Source: Ruegeria discodermiae (GTDB taxonomy: Bacteria > Pseudomonadota > Alphaproteobacteria > Rhodobacterales > Rhodobacteraceae). From it: a stretch of 64,000 bases of DNA. Where the stretch lies: the NCBI RefSeq assembly GCF_030758345.1, contig NZ_JAVAMO010000017.1:51660-115659 (forward strand), written 5' to 3'. The notes under the pieces are model-generated. The model was not told the origin of the DNA. It did not search any database and saw only the letters and a list, made by a program, of their open reading frames with translations. Below, piece after piece: positions 35,434 to 45,300 of the stretch. Each line of letters starts with the position of its first letter. The stretch's first letter is position 1. The translations under genes were made by a program, and so were the position numbers.

Positions 35434-37782
35434 ATGCAGACAATGCTGAGCAGTACCGACTGGCTGATCGAAGAAACTCAATTCAGTTTGGATGAAGCGA
35501 ACTTCAAGGAAACCATTTTCACGGTCGGCAACGGCTATCAGGGCACACGTGGGTCGCTGGAAGAGGGCCACAAAGGAGAGCTGTCCGGCACCTATCTGGC
35601 CGGTGTCTACGATCACCATGACTCGACGGTGATCGATCAAGTCAATGTACCGACCTGGTTGCCACTTCGGGTTCGTGTCGAAGGTGAAATTCTGGATGTC
35701 CAGACGTGTAAAGTCGTGGAACACAGGCGGGTATTAGATCTGCAGACCGGATTTCTGCATCGCGATACCGTGTTTGAAGACAGCACAGGCCGTCGCACCC
35801 ACATCAACAGCATCCGGTTTGCCAGTTTTGCCGATCAGCATATCTGCGGCATCCGCTTGACGGTGACGCCAGAAAACCACTCGTCCAGGATAACTGTCGA
35901 AAGTTCACTTGATGCCCAACGGTACAATCTGGACCGCCTGCCAGCTTATCAGGGAAACCCGGAATTCCATCCCGAGGTCAATTGGGAAAAGTGGGCCAAA
36001 AGCCGACATCTGAAGGTCACTCAGTCTCATGCAAGCAGCGATTCGTCATATATCGAGGCTCTGACCCTGGACACTGGTATTTCGATCGGAATGGCGTCTG
36101 CCTTGGATCGACCCTCTTTCTGTGAGCTCAATAGTGCGAGCCGCGACTATGAGCAGGTTTCACAGACCGTTTCGGTTGAGGCGCTCAATGGGCAAAGTCT
36201 GACGTTCGAAAAGCTGGTTTCGATCTTCACATCGCGAGACCTGAATGGGGCCGAACTGGCAGCTAAATGCGAAGCGTCGCTGGAGACTGCACAGGCCAAG
36301 GGGTTCTCAACCTGTCTGAGCGAAAGCGCCGCAGCCTGGCGTGCAAAATGGGACGCTTGTGATTGCGTGGTGACATGTGATCCTGAAGCAACGCTGGCAA
36401 TGCGTTTCAATATTTATCATCTGCTGATCGCCGCCAACAAAAACGACCCACGCGCGAACATCGGTGCCAAGTCCATGTCAGGGGAAGGTTACAAAGGTCA
36501 CGTTTTCTGGGACACCGAGATTTTTCTGCTGCCTTTCTACATTTTCACGCAGCCGGAGACGGCCAAAGCCCTCCTGAAGTACCGTTACAATACGTTGAAC
36601 GGCGCGCTTGAGAATGCCCGAATGAATGGGCTTAAGGGCGCGCAGTACGCGTGGGAATCCGCTGATACCGGGGTGGAGACGACGCCAAAGTGGACAGCGG
36701 ACGGTGCGAACCGGATCTGGACCGGCGAGGAAGAGATTCACGTCACCGCATGCGTGGCATATGGCATCCTCAGTTATGTTGCGGCGACCGGAGACAAAGA
36801 TTTCCTTCGCGATTTCGGTGCCGAGGTTTTGTATCAAACCAGTCGGTTCTGGATCAGTCGGCTGGAACGGAACAAAGACAAGGACCGGTACGAGCTGACA
36901 AACGTTATTGGGCCCGACGAGTTTCACGAGCATGTCGACAACAACACGTTTACCAACCGGATGGCGAAATGGCATCTGGAGCAATCCGCATGTGTTTTTT
37001 CTGAACTCAGCGAAACCTCAACTCTGACCCACGATGACCTTCTGAACCGGTTGGGGCTGACAGCGAACGAAGTAGAGCAGTGGGTTGAAACCGCCGAAAA
37101 AATCTACGTTCCCTTTGATCCGTCTCGTAATCTGATTGAGCAGTTTGAAGGGTACTTTCAGCTTCAGGACATTCCCATCACGGAATGGGACAAAAACCGT
37201 ATGCCGGTCTATCCCAAAGGGCATGATCACTTTTCGCTGAACGGTTCAATGCTGCTTAAACAACCGGATGTGATCATGTTGAACTATCTCTTACCTGATG
37301 AGTTCTCGGATGAGGTCAAAGCGGCAAACTACGCGTTTTACGAGAAACGTACGATGCACAAGTCTTCACTTAGCCCGGCAATTCATTCGATCATGGGGAT
37401 TGAAGTCGGCGACATTTCCTCAGCGCATCACTATTTCGAACGGTCTGCCTTTGTTGATCTGGTCAATAATCAGGGTAACACGCAAGACGGGATGCATATC
37501 GCCTCGGCAGGCGGAACCTGGCAATCGCTTGTGTGTGGATTTGGCGGATTTCGGGTCAAGCATGGTAAGATGACCTTCAAACCCTGGCTGCCCGAGGCAT
37601 GGTACGGAATCCGGTTTAACCTGAAATGGAAAGGGAATGACGTCATGGTCTCGATTTCCCACGACGAGTGTCGGTTTGAGCTCATCGCTCCGTCGGGCAC
37701 TAAAGAAACTATCGAGGTAATGGGCCAACCTGTTACGTTGATTGCAGGAGAGAATGTGGTCGTCGCGCCGCAGCCAGCGTGA
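35434..37782 (+). CDS. GH65 family glycoside phosphorylase
   Basis: A 782-residue inverting phosphorylase of the maltose/kojibiose/trehalose-phosphorylase family. N-terminal beta-sandwich begins ETIFTVGNGYQGTRGS. The (alpha/alpha)6 barrel contains KGHVFWDTEIFLLPFY and, near residues 493-500, GPDEFHEHVDNN, which carries the catalytic glutamate. The phosphate-site segment KQPDVIMLNYL and the C-terminal HSIMGIEVGDISSAHHYFERSAFVDL-type stretch are present. Such enzymes use inorganic phosphate to split alpha-glucosides, giving beta-glucose-1-phosphate. A beta-phosphoglucomutase is encoded at 39130 to process that product. The acceptor specificity cannot be read from the sequence. Confidence 0.92.
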   Translation: MQTMLSSTDWLIEETQFSLDEANFKETIFTVGNGYQGTRGSLEEGHKGELSGTYLAGVYDHHDSTVIDQVNVPTWLPLRVRVEGEILDVQTCKVVEHRRVLDLQTGFLHRDTVFEDSTGRRTHINSIRFASFADQHICGIRLTVTPENHSSRITVESSLDAQRYNLDRLPAYQGNPEFHPEVNWEKWAKSRHLKVTQSHASSDSSYIEALTLDTGISIGMASALDRPSFCELNSASRDYEQVSQTVSVEALNGQSLTFEKLVSIFTSRDLNGAELAAKCEASLETAQAKGFSTCLSESAAAWRAKWDACDCVVTCDPEATLAMRFNIYHLLIAANKNDPRANIGAKSMSGEGYKGHVFWDTEIFLLPFYIFTQPETAKALLKYRYNTLNGALENARMNGLKGAQYAWESADTGVETTPKWTADGANRIWTGEEEIHVTACVAYGILSYVAATGDKDFLRDFGAEVLYQTSRFWISRLERNKDKDRYELTNVIGPDEFHEHVDNNTFTNRMAKWHLEQSACVFSELSETSTLTHDDLLNRLGLTANEVEQWVETAEKIYVPFDPSRNLIEQFEGYFQLQDIPITEWDKNRMPVYPKGHDHFSLNGSMLLKQPDVIMLNYLLPDEFSDEVKAANYAFYEKRTMHKSSLSPAIHSIMGIEVGDISSAHHYFERSAFVDLVNNQGNTQDGMHIASAGGTWQSLVCGFGGFRVKHGKMTFKPWLPEAWYGIRFNLKWKGNDVMVSISHDECRFELIAPSGTKETIEVMGQPVTLIAGENVVVAPQPA

Positions 37783-37833
37783 CGACCGGGCAAATTTCGC
37801 AGGTAACGATCAAGGTTTGCCGAGGTGATGAAG

Positions 37834-39003
37834 TCAGTCTGCAAGAGCCTCGGCAACGCGCGTGTGCAATTGTTCCGCCGCCGCGTGATCGATGAGCAAT
37901 TCGTTAACAAGCCCTCGGGTGATCAGTTCGAATACCGTATCACCTCGCTCCTTCTGAATCGCGACGACCACAACACCACTTTGATCAGGATCGTTAAATG
38001 CCCGATCTGCGATGGCCTTGATATGTTCTGTTTTGATCCCGGTCCACAGCCCGTTCAGTTCGTCAATCAGGTCCATCTTGGTCTTGGAAATTTCGGTTCT
38101 CGGGATCAAAATACCGCCAAGGTCCCCCACAACCAATTGCCTCAGGTCAACTGCCCGTAAACCGCCAGCCTGAACCAGCTCTTCAAAACTGCCCAGAACC
38201 GGAGTGCTTGAAGAACCGACGCTGGAAATCAGCATATCCATTTTATCTATCAACGCGTCGGGCCCCGAAAACACGCGGTGAAATCCTGGAGTGTCAGAGA
38301 TATACTGCCAGATCGAACGGCGCATGGTCTCATCATAATGACGGGGTATGTACGCCGGGAAACCAGTGAGCTGGGGGCTCTCCTCCGGCTGATCGTTAAA
38401 TAGCTCATCAAACGTTCCGGCAAGCCGGCTGGCAGAGTATCCATGCTGAGCCAGCGACATCAATTCTGCGCAAACTGCTGCAAACTCGGTCTTTTGCGAC
38501 TTATTTATGGGTTGCCTTGAGGCTGCAATCCCTTCTGCCAGAGCTTTGATTGTTCGACCCCACGCAACGCCGATGACATTCGATTTCTCAATCAGTTCTA
38601 TCAATCGCCCGGATGCGGTTCGCCCAAATCTGGTACGGCGCTGTGAAAGCGCAGCTTCAGTGTTCCCTGGGCCGCTTTCAAACACCCCAAGCCGGGGTGG
38701 TCTGAGGTTGTTCCTGTTGCAATAACGTTTCAGATCAGAACTAAGGCCTGAAGGAGCCAGTAACTCGTCCATCTGGGCAATCCACTCATCAGAGAATTGT
38801 TCTTTGACGAAGCGTTGTTCGATGACCAGATAGTTTTGGCGTTCCGCGTGTTTCAGCAACCGCGATACATGCGGTTGAGACAGGCCACCAAGAATGGCCC
38901 CGATCTCTACCTGTGACATGTTGTGCGTTGCGCGCATATAGGCAGCGCACTGGGCGCGTTCTTCGAATGGAAGTCTTTTAACGTCAATCATTTGTGTCAA
39001 CAT
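37834..39003 (-). CDS. SorC-family sugar-binding transcriptional regulator
   Basis: A 389-residue regulator. An N-terminal helix-turn-helix (MSQVEIGAILGGLSQPHVSRLLKHA, residues about 29-53) is followed by the large SorC-type effector domain with IGVAWGRTIKALAEGI, IDKMDMLISSVGSSS and VVGDLGGILI. This domain binds phosphorylated sugars in known members. It is convergent with the GH65 gene and divergent from the beta-phosphoglucomutase, so both ends of the cluster are in reach. A motif upstream of it is repeated before the ABC operon, which suggests self-regulation and control of uptake. It is somewhat longer than usual for the family (about 320) through an insert near residues 60-110. Confidence 0.85.
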   Translation of the reverse strand: MLTQMIDVKRLPFEERAQCAAYMRATHNMSQVEIGAILGGLSQPHVSRLLKHAERQNYLVIEQRFVKEQFSDEWIAQMDELLAPSGLSSDLKRYCNRNNLRPPRLGVFESGPGNTEAALSQRRTRFGRTASGRLIELIEKSNVIGVAWGRTIKALAEGIAASRQPINKSQKTEFAAVCAELMSLAQHGYSASRLAGTFDELFNDQPEESPQLTGFPAYIPRHYDETMRRSIWQYISDTPGFHRVFSGPDALIDKMDMLISSVGSSSTPVLGSFEELVQAGGLRAVDLRQLVVGDLGGILIPRTEISKTKMDLIDELNGLWTGIKTEHIKAIADRAFNDPDQSGVVVVAIQKERGDTVFELITRGLVNELLIDHAAAEQLHTRVAEALAD

Positions 39004-39029
39004 TGTCCGGTAACGGAAGCTTGGTGGCG

Positions 39030-39060
39030 TGAATAACTATGCCAGATAAACATTCACATA
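39030..39060. promoter_or_regulatory. Putative SorC-family operator, regulator promoter
   Basis: TGAATAACTATGCCAGAT at 39030-39047 with CACATA at 39055 is the second copy of the motif at 29081. It lies 27 bp upstream of the SorC start and 70-100 bp before the divergent mutase gene, so one protein bound here could act on both. Confidence 0.5.
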
Positions 39061-39129
39061 CCAGCCGATTGAAGAAAATTCCCTACATGCTACGTGTTTC
39101 TGGCACAGGCTCGAACCAGGAGATTCAGC

Positions 39130-39792
39130 ATGCCCATCAAAGGACTGATCTTTGACCTCGATGGTGTTTTGGTCGACACCGTTCCGGCGCATTTTGCGGC
39201 ATGGAAACGCATGTTCGAAGAATATGGGTATGAGCTTGGAAGGGCGGAATACCGGCGGCTTGTCGATGGGCGACCTCGTTTTGACGGCGCGCGCGCGGTC
39301 ATGACCCGGCATTCGGAAAATGAAGTCAGATCCGCCGCAGACAAAAAAAATGACTATTATGTTGAAATGATCGAGCGAGGCGAATTTCGTGTCTTCGATT
39401 CTGCTGTGCGCCTCGTAAGACGATGCCAGTCGGAGGGGTACGGGCTGGCGGCCGCTTCCAGCAGCGCCAATGTCCGAGCAGTTCTTGAAAAAGCCGGTTT
39501 GTTGGATGCCTTTCCAGTTGTTATCGGAGGCGACGATGTCGAAAAAGGGAAACCCAACCCTGATATATTCCTCACTGCCGCCAACGGGCTGGGGCTAAGA
39601 GTGGGTGAATGTATAGTAATCGAGGATTCCTCTTCCGGGGTCGAAGCGGCAAAGAATGGTGGTTTCTATTGTATAGGTCTTCTTCATGAAGATCACGAGA
39701 GTGAACTAAGGGCTGCGGATCGCGTCATTTCTTCGCTTGCCGAGATTGACATTGAGCAGATAGACGAATCCAGGTCGGAACTACCTATCTGA
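39130..39792 (+). CDS. pgmB: Beta-phosphoglucomutase-type HAD phosphatase-family enzyme
   Basis: A 220-residue HAD-superfamily protein. Motif I FDLDGVLVDT (Asp9 nucleophile, Asp11 acid/base), the cap domain with RPRFDGARAV, motif II LAAASSSAN, motif III Lys in VEKGKPNPDIFL, and motif IV VIEDSSSGVEAAKNGG are all present. The GKPNPDIFL and EDSSSGVEAA segments are those of beta-phosphoglucomutase, which converts beta-glucose-1-phosphate to glucose-6-phosphate. That is the product expected from the GH65 enzyme, which supports the assignment. ATG 39130 has AGGAG 8 bp upstream. An IS110 remnant begins within a few bases of its stop. Confidence 0.85.
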   Translation: MPIKGLIFDLDGVLVDTVPAHFAAWKRMFEEYGYELGRAEYRRLVDGRPRFDGARAVMTRHSENEVRSAADKKNDYYVEMIERGEFRVFDSAVRLVRRCQSEGYGLAAASSSANVRAVLEKAGLLDAFPVVIGGDDVEKGKPNPDIFLTAANGLGLRVGECIVIEDSSSGVEAAKNGGFYCIGLLHEDHESELRAADRVISSLAEIDIEQIDESRSELPI

Positions 39793-39797
39793 ATACT

Positions 39798-40353
39798 ATT
39801 TGGGGTGTTGCCACATTAACTTTCGCTCTCTTGCGGCTGTGATGGAATGGACATCCCCTGATCTCTCATCTGATAGGTTTTGGGGATGGAAGCCATCAGG
39901 AGGTTAGCAAAATGGCGGATCTGGACCTTGTCGGCATCGATCTTGCGAAGAATGTGTTTCAACTTCATGGCTGTAGCTCAGCGGGGGAAGTGGTGCTTCG
40001 CAAGCAACTCAGACGTAACAAACTTCTGTCGTTCGTCGCTGAACTTCCAGCCTGCACCATTGCGATGAAGGCATGTTCGGGGAGCCACTATTGGGGGCGA
40101 GAATTTGAAGAACTCGGCCATACGGTTCGTTTGATCGCGCCCAAATATGTCAAAGCGTTTGTGAAGCGCAGCAAGAGTGATGCGATCGACGCGGAAGCCA
40201 TTTGCGAAGCAGCGCTGCGGCCGACGATGCGGTTTGTGCAGGTCCGCTGTGAATACAATCAGGCAGCGGCGCTGGCCTTCAAAGCGCGGGATCTGTTGGT
40301 CCGGCAACGCACATAGATCATCAATGCCTTGCGCAGCCACCTGCCCAGCCAAA
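39798..40353 (+). mobile_element. IS110-family element, truncated
   Basis: The left end (TTTGGGGTGTTGCCACATTA from about 39801) and the first third of an IS110 transposase are present; the rest is replaced by part of an IS6 element from about 40354. The left-end region is matched by an inverted fragment at 48134-48198 and, in part, by the sequence at the right edge of the window (63939). Confidence 0.8.
39912..40353 (+). pseudogene. IS110 transposase fragment with amber stop
   Basis: The frame encodes the DEDD domain start of an IS110 transposase: MADLDLVGIDLAKNVFQLHG with the first Asp, then IAPKYVKAFVKRSKSDAIDAEAICEAA with the family's K-x-D-x-x-D-A pattern. A TAG at 40314 replaces the Gln expected in RQRTQIINAL, and the frame then continues (IINALRSHLPSQ) until it runs into IS6 sequence. 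The gene is dead by both nonsense mutation and truncation. Confidence 0.85.
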
Positions 40354-40619
40354 ATCCAAACGGTCAGGTCCAAGTATCTGAATAACCTGATCGAACAGGA
40401 TCATCGATTTATCAAGCGTCGCGTACGGCACATGTGTGGGTTCAAATCGTTCAGATCCGCATCAGCTACTTTGGACGGCATCGAGGTCGCCAACATGATC
40501 CGGAAGCGGCAATTTCCCAGCAATACGACGTCTGGCTTCCAGTTACTCGCCGAGATCGCAGGATAGGTGTATCCAGTAAGTCGCTGACTTTGGCCGTTCC
40601 AAATGCTTGTGACACATCC
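40354..40619 (+). pseudogene. IS6-family transposase C-terminal fragment and right end
   Basis: From about 40354 to the stop at 40566 the sequence encodes the C-terminal third of an IS6 transposase (TVRSKYLNNLIEQDHRFIKR, then CGFKSFRSASATLDGIEVANMIRKRQ). A degenerate right inverted repeat (CCAAATGCTTGTGACACATC from 40599) follows. The N-terminal two thirds are missing. It resembles the copy at 56445 more than the one at 12550. Confidence 0.8.
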
Positions 40620-40659
40620 AAACCAGGGCCCCATAATGGTCCATCAAGGCTTGGAATTG

Positions 40660-40681
40660 GGTTGTGTCGCGAACTTTGCAA
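40660..40681 (+). repeat. Solo IS6 left-end inverted repeat
   Basis: GGTTGTGTCGCGAACTTTGC matches the left end of the IS6 copy at 56354 (GGATGTGTCGCAAACTTTGG) at 17 of 20 positions and has the same orientation. No transposase follows. It marks another break point just before the toxin-like island; the rest of the gap to 40881 shows no gene. Confidence 0.5.
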
Positions 40682-40881
40682 AAGGTCCCCTTGGTCTCAT
40701 TTCTGATCGGGTCATCATGGACAAGCTCCAGTCACAAAGGGTGGCCCGATTGCCAAGAGCTGTTTTGCCGCCCGTATCCGCGTCTCTCGCGGTAAAGTTG
40801 ATTTCAACTGGCTTGATTTGAGACGGCGGATGTCGGAGACTCGAGGCACACCTACTTGATAGCATTGTTGGAGACGGATTC

Positions 40882-42372
40882 ATGTCTGACTTTGCGGTTT
40901 CTGGCGGTGCTCTGAAAAAGTTGGTGACGCTCGCCCGCAAAACCTCACTTTCGTTTGCTTTCAACCCGGGAAGAGGGTCCGACGAGCACATGTTCGGATT
41001 GGACAAGCGCAAGGCCCCCGATTTGGTTGGCCGGTCGGTCAAGAAATCAGGGCCGGGTGCCAAGGTCGCCTTTGGGACATGTTCGGTCGATGGCAAGTTG
41101 ATGACCCTGGTTTGCGAAGATCCGTTGCCGACGATGGCAAAGAAGCTGAAGGCGTTTCTAAAGCTCAATGGCGCGCCTCTTAACGTTCAGGTTCTGGGTC
41201 CAGACGGCTCGGTATTCGAGTCGGACATTGATGATGGCGACGGAGACGGCACCAAACCAGCGACCTCCGAAGAGACCGCACCCGTCGACAAACCATCCGC
41301 AACTGCAGGGGGCGCTGAACCGGCCGATTCCCCGCTTGACGCGGGCGCGCTTTCCCAGCGGTTCAAGGCGCTGAAACTAAAGATTGAGGCACTTTCCAAC
41401 CCGCAACGCGGTAGGCTTTCCGCCGCGATGATGCAGGCCGCCGCGTTGATAAAAGGCGGCAAACTGACAACGGCGGCGGGATTGCTAGACAAGCTGGACC
41501 AGGCTTTGGCCAGCGTTACCCAAAGCGATGGTGATCAGGTCCAGCAGGGAGCGGCAGATTCGAAGCTTGAAAAGCTGCGACTGGCGCATGCCCGGCTGAC
41601 TGAGCTTGTGGGTGCGCATCGTGATGAAGGGGTGAAAGGCAAATTGCAACAGGCGCTTGGGAAGATCAGGCAGATGCTCCACTCAGGCGACACCGAAGCG
41701 TCAGCGAAGGGCATCAAGTCAGTACGGACGGCATTGCAAAAAGTCAGCCGTGCGGCGCAGGACGCAGCCGTGCCTGAGCCACCACCTCCCCCGCCGATCA
41801 ATCTGGCAGCTTTGCGTAGCCAGCTCAAGGATCTGGCCAATCAGATCATGAAGGTCGACGGGCTTGATACTCCAGAACGCGAGGCATTGGTCGCGTTGGC
41901 ACAAGACGGCAGCGCTGCGCTGAAAGCCCAAGACCCGGACAAGGCCATCACCCATATTGCGGAGTTGCGCGAAGCTTTACAGCCGATTCCGGGTCAAATC
42001 CCGCTGACCTTGCCGATCTGGCGTCATGCAAAAGACAACGCGAATGAGCAGCTTGATCAATTGCAGGACGCGATGAAAAACAGTGGCGTGCCGCTCCTTG
42101 AGCGCATTGCGGACGTGGGTCTGAACAGCGCCACCGAATCCCGGCTGGTCGCCTTACAGGTTGGATTGTTGGAGTTTGACGCGGCGGCGGACGCTGACGC
42201 GCGATCCAAGGCCGAGCAGACGCTGCGGGCCGCCATGCAGAATATGCGCAGTTTCGTCGAAACAAGCCCGATCTTGCCGTTGCTGGATGCCAATCCCCTG
42301 AAAGTGCCTCTGAAAATCAAGGCGACGTTGACCAATGCTTTGGATGAGATTGATCGAGCGCTGGCTGTCTGA
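40882..42372 (+). CDS. Uncharacterised 496-aa helical protein of the toxin-like island
   Basis: I do not recognise a named family. Residues 1-110 form a compact domain (FAVSGGALKKLVTLARKTSLSFAF, then VAFGTCSVDGKLMTLVCE). An acidic, low-complexity linker (residues about 112-150) leads into long helices rich in Ala, Leu, Lys and Gln. A second linker, PEPPPPPPINL, lies near residue 300, followed by more helices to the end. There is no signal peptide. It starts just before the 1692-aa repeat protein (17 bp gap), so the two are surely co-expressed. A chaperone, adaptor or structural partner for that protein is plausible, but this is inference from position and composition. Confidence 0.75.
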   Translation: MSDFAVSGGALKKLVTLARKTSLSFAFNPGRGSDEHMFGLDKRKAPDLVGRSVKKSGPGAKVAFGTCSVDGKLMTLVCEDPLPTMAKKLKAFLKLNGAPLNVQVLGPDGSVFESDIDDGDGDGTKPATSEETAPVDKPSATAGGAEPADSPLDAGALSQRFKALKLKIEALSNPQRGRLSAAMMQAAALIKGGKLTTAAGLLDKLDQALASVTQSDGDQVQQGAADSKLEKLRLAHARLTELVGAHRDEGVKGKLQQALGKIRQMLHSGDTEASAKGIKSVRTALQKVSRAAQDAAVPEPPPPPPINLAALRSQLKDLANQIMKVDGLDTPEREALVALAQDGSAALKAQDPDKAITHIAELREALQPIPGQIPLTLPIWRHAKDNANEQLDQLQDAMKNSGVPLLERIADVGLNSATESRLVALQVGLLEFDAAADADARSKAEQTLRAAMQNMRSFVETSPILPLLDANPLKVPLKIKATLTNALDEIDRALAV

Positions 42373-42389
42373 TCGGAAAGGCTGTCGCG

Positions 42390-45300
42390 ATGCCGAACAA
42401 CAACGACAACAAAAAAGACAAGGGCGCGGAGGAAAAGGTAGAACTTCCGTCCGATTACATGGATTGGGGGGAGGCGCTGGCACCTCACTACGGCGTGTCT
42501 TTGAGCGAAGGTGGAGACCCTCAGCAGGATCAACACCAAGGCACAGACCGCGACGACAATGAAGACATCGAGGACGACAAAAACTCCCCACCGCCAAAAG
42601 ATCACGATGAGAAAGAGAAAGAAGCGGGCAATGAAGGGGACGAAGACGAGGACAAAACTGATACAGACGAACCCGAAGATGATGATCCGGAAGAAAGAGA
42701 AGCAGGCGATTTGCGCGAACAACTGCGTCAGCGTGTTCGCGATGTCGTTCCGGAAAACTCTACCAACGAAGATGTAGTGCCGGGCTCGGATCCTGCCGAA
42801 CTCAGTGGTGCTATCATTCAAGCCGAAAAGCTCTTGGCAGCAATCGCAACCCCTGATCTGCAAACCCTGAGGTCCTACGCGGAGAGAGATGTTCCCACGC
42901 TCGAAGACGAAGTTTTGGAAATCAAGCAGAAGGTTGCCAGTCGAAAGCACGAGGCCGACCGTATCCGGGATGAAGAAGCCCGTATTTCTGTGCCGGAAAC
43001 GGCACATGACGGTGAAAAACGGCGGCTTGAAGAAGCTCGAAAGAAGGTCACGGATTGTCTTGCAGTTCTGCCTCTAACAGATGAGGTCCTTACGAAGGCT
43101 GATACTGCATTAACGGCTGCGAAGAAGGTCGCGTCTGAAATCGAAACCAATGTGAATCGCCGGCTAGAGAACCACCAGCAAATTTCGGAAGAACTGTCCG
43201 GGATAGAGTTGGACGCCGGTGCGAATGACGAAGATAAACAGGCCTTTACGGAGGCTCGCGAAAATGTTGTTAGCAAGCTGGCTGAGACGCCACTGACCGA
43301 TCAGGTGCTGACGGACGCCGCCTTAGCACTGGAGGAAGCCAGGAAACGGGCCGAACTTATCCGGGAAGCGGTGCAAGAACGTCAGGAAGTAAAACAGCGG
43401 ATCAAATCCGAGGCCGAACAACTCGAGGATCATGGCGATGCTGATGAGAACGAAAAGTCGACACTGGCCAAGGCGCGGAAAAAAGTCACGGAAAAGCTGG
43501 ACGAAACGCCACTGACCGATCAGGTGCTGACGGACGCCGCCTTAGCGCTGGCGGAAGCCAGGAATCGGGCCGAACGTATCCGGGAAGCGGTGCAAAAACG
43601 CCAGGAAGAAAAACAGCGGATCAAATCGGAGGCCAAACAGCTCGAGAATCCTGCCGATGCCGATAAGGACGAAAAGTCGGCACTAGCCGAGGCGCGGGAG
43701 AAGGTTGCGAACACGCTGGCCGAGACGCCACTGACCGATCAGGTGCTGACGGACGCCGCCTTAGCACTGGAGGAAGCCAGGAAACGGGCCGAACTTATCC
43801 GGGAAGCGGTGCAAGAACGTCAGGAAGTAAAACAGCGGATCAAATCCGAGGCCAAACAACTCGAGGATCATGGCGATGCTGATGAGAACGAAAAGTCGGC
43901 ACTGGCCGAGGCGCGGGAGAAGGTTGCGAACACGCTGGCCGAGACGCCACTGAGCAACCAGGTGCTGAAGGACGCCGCCTCGGCACTTGAGAAAGCCAGG
44001 GAACTGGCCGAACGTATCCAGCAGGCAGCGCAAAAACGCCAGGAAGAAAAACAGCGGATCAAATCCGAGGCCGAACAGCTTGAGGATCATGGTGATGCCG
44101 ATGGGAACGAGAAGGCGGCGCTGGCCGAGGCCCGGAATAAGGTTGCGGACAAGCTGGACGAAACGCCCCTGATACAGACGGTTTTGGATGATGCTCAATC
44201 GCTGCTGGAAGACGCAAAGCGGACAGCACTCGAACTGAGCAAAGCCGCCCAAATCCGACGCGACACGCATGACCGGATCCAAAGTGATGGCGAAGGTGTC
44301 AAAATTGTCGGGGTTCTGGCGGATCAGATTGAAAAAATGAAAACCGCGCGCGAAGAACTGGCGTCTGAGCTTACCAAGCCTGTCACGCAGGAAAACAACG
44401 AAGCAGCGCAAGCCAAGCTTGAAGTGTTGCAAAAGACTGCGCGCAATGTTTCGGATGAGTTGGCTGTTCTGGGTGATGCTAAGGGCATCCACGACCTTTG
44501 CGACGCGGCCGGTGTCTCGCACGACGAATATCTGGCGCTGGAAGACGGCCTTGGCGGGCGGAAAGAACTGCTGGCATGCCGGGCTGCGTTTTCGGCGACC
44601 AAGCTTGGGGAGCTGTGCAAAGACCTAGGCGGTGCCGACAAGCTTGGGACACTGATCAAAGAACTGGGCGGTGCTGAAGAGTTGCAGAAGTTACTGGGCG
44701 AGCTTGGCGAGAAGGACTTTCTGCTCAAACTCGTCAATGACACAAGTTTGGATGGCAAAGAGATCAAGAAGCTTTGCACCGATCTGGAACCCAAGTTGGT
44801 GGCTGACATGTTGGGTGCCGGTGTCAGTGCAAAGGACATTGAAAGACTACATGCGGCCATCGGCGACAAAGTCAGTGATTTCAAAACTCTGGCCAAGGAT
44901 GCAGGGCTGAGCGCTAAACCAAAGGCTATGATGGCGTTGTTCACGACCGGATGCGAGGGCGATTCCAATAAGTTTCAGGCCCTTTGCACTGGTTTCTCCG
45001 GAGGCGATGACGCCGACAAACTCAAACGCGCAAACCTCAAAGGTCTTGTTGACAAAGGCGGGCTGGGTGATGCGCCTGAGGCATTTGGGGAACTGCTGGC
45101 CACCGGGTGCGATGGCGATCCGGCCAAACTGATCGAACTTAGCGGCGCCTTTGATACCGATGAAAAGCGCGATGGGATGAAGCGGATGTTGTCCGATGGC
45201 GGACTGGCCGGCAGGACAGCACCGCCTCCATTGGCGGATAAGGAGATTGACGCCAAATGTCTGGCGATGATGCTGAAACACGCTGCCGGGCCCGCACCGC

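Noticed and set aside
43065..44378. CRISPR-like array
   Set aside because: The 219-bp units are contiguous and in frame within one gene, with no short repeats and variable spacers.
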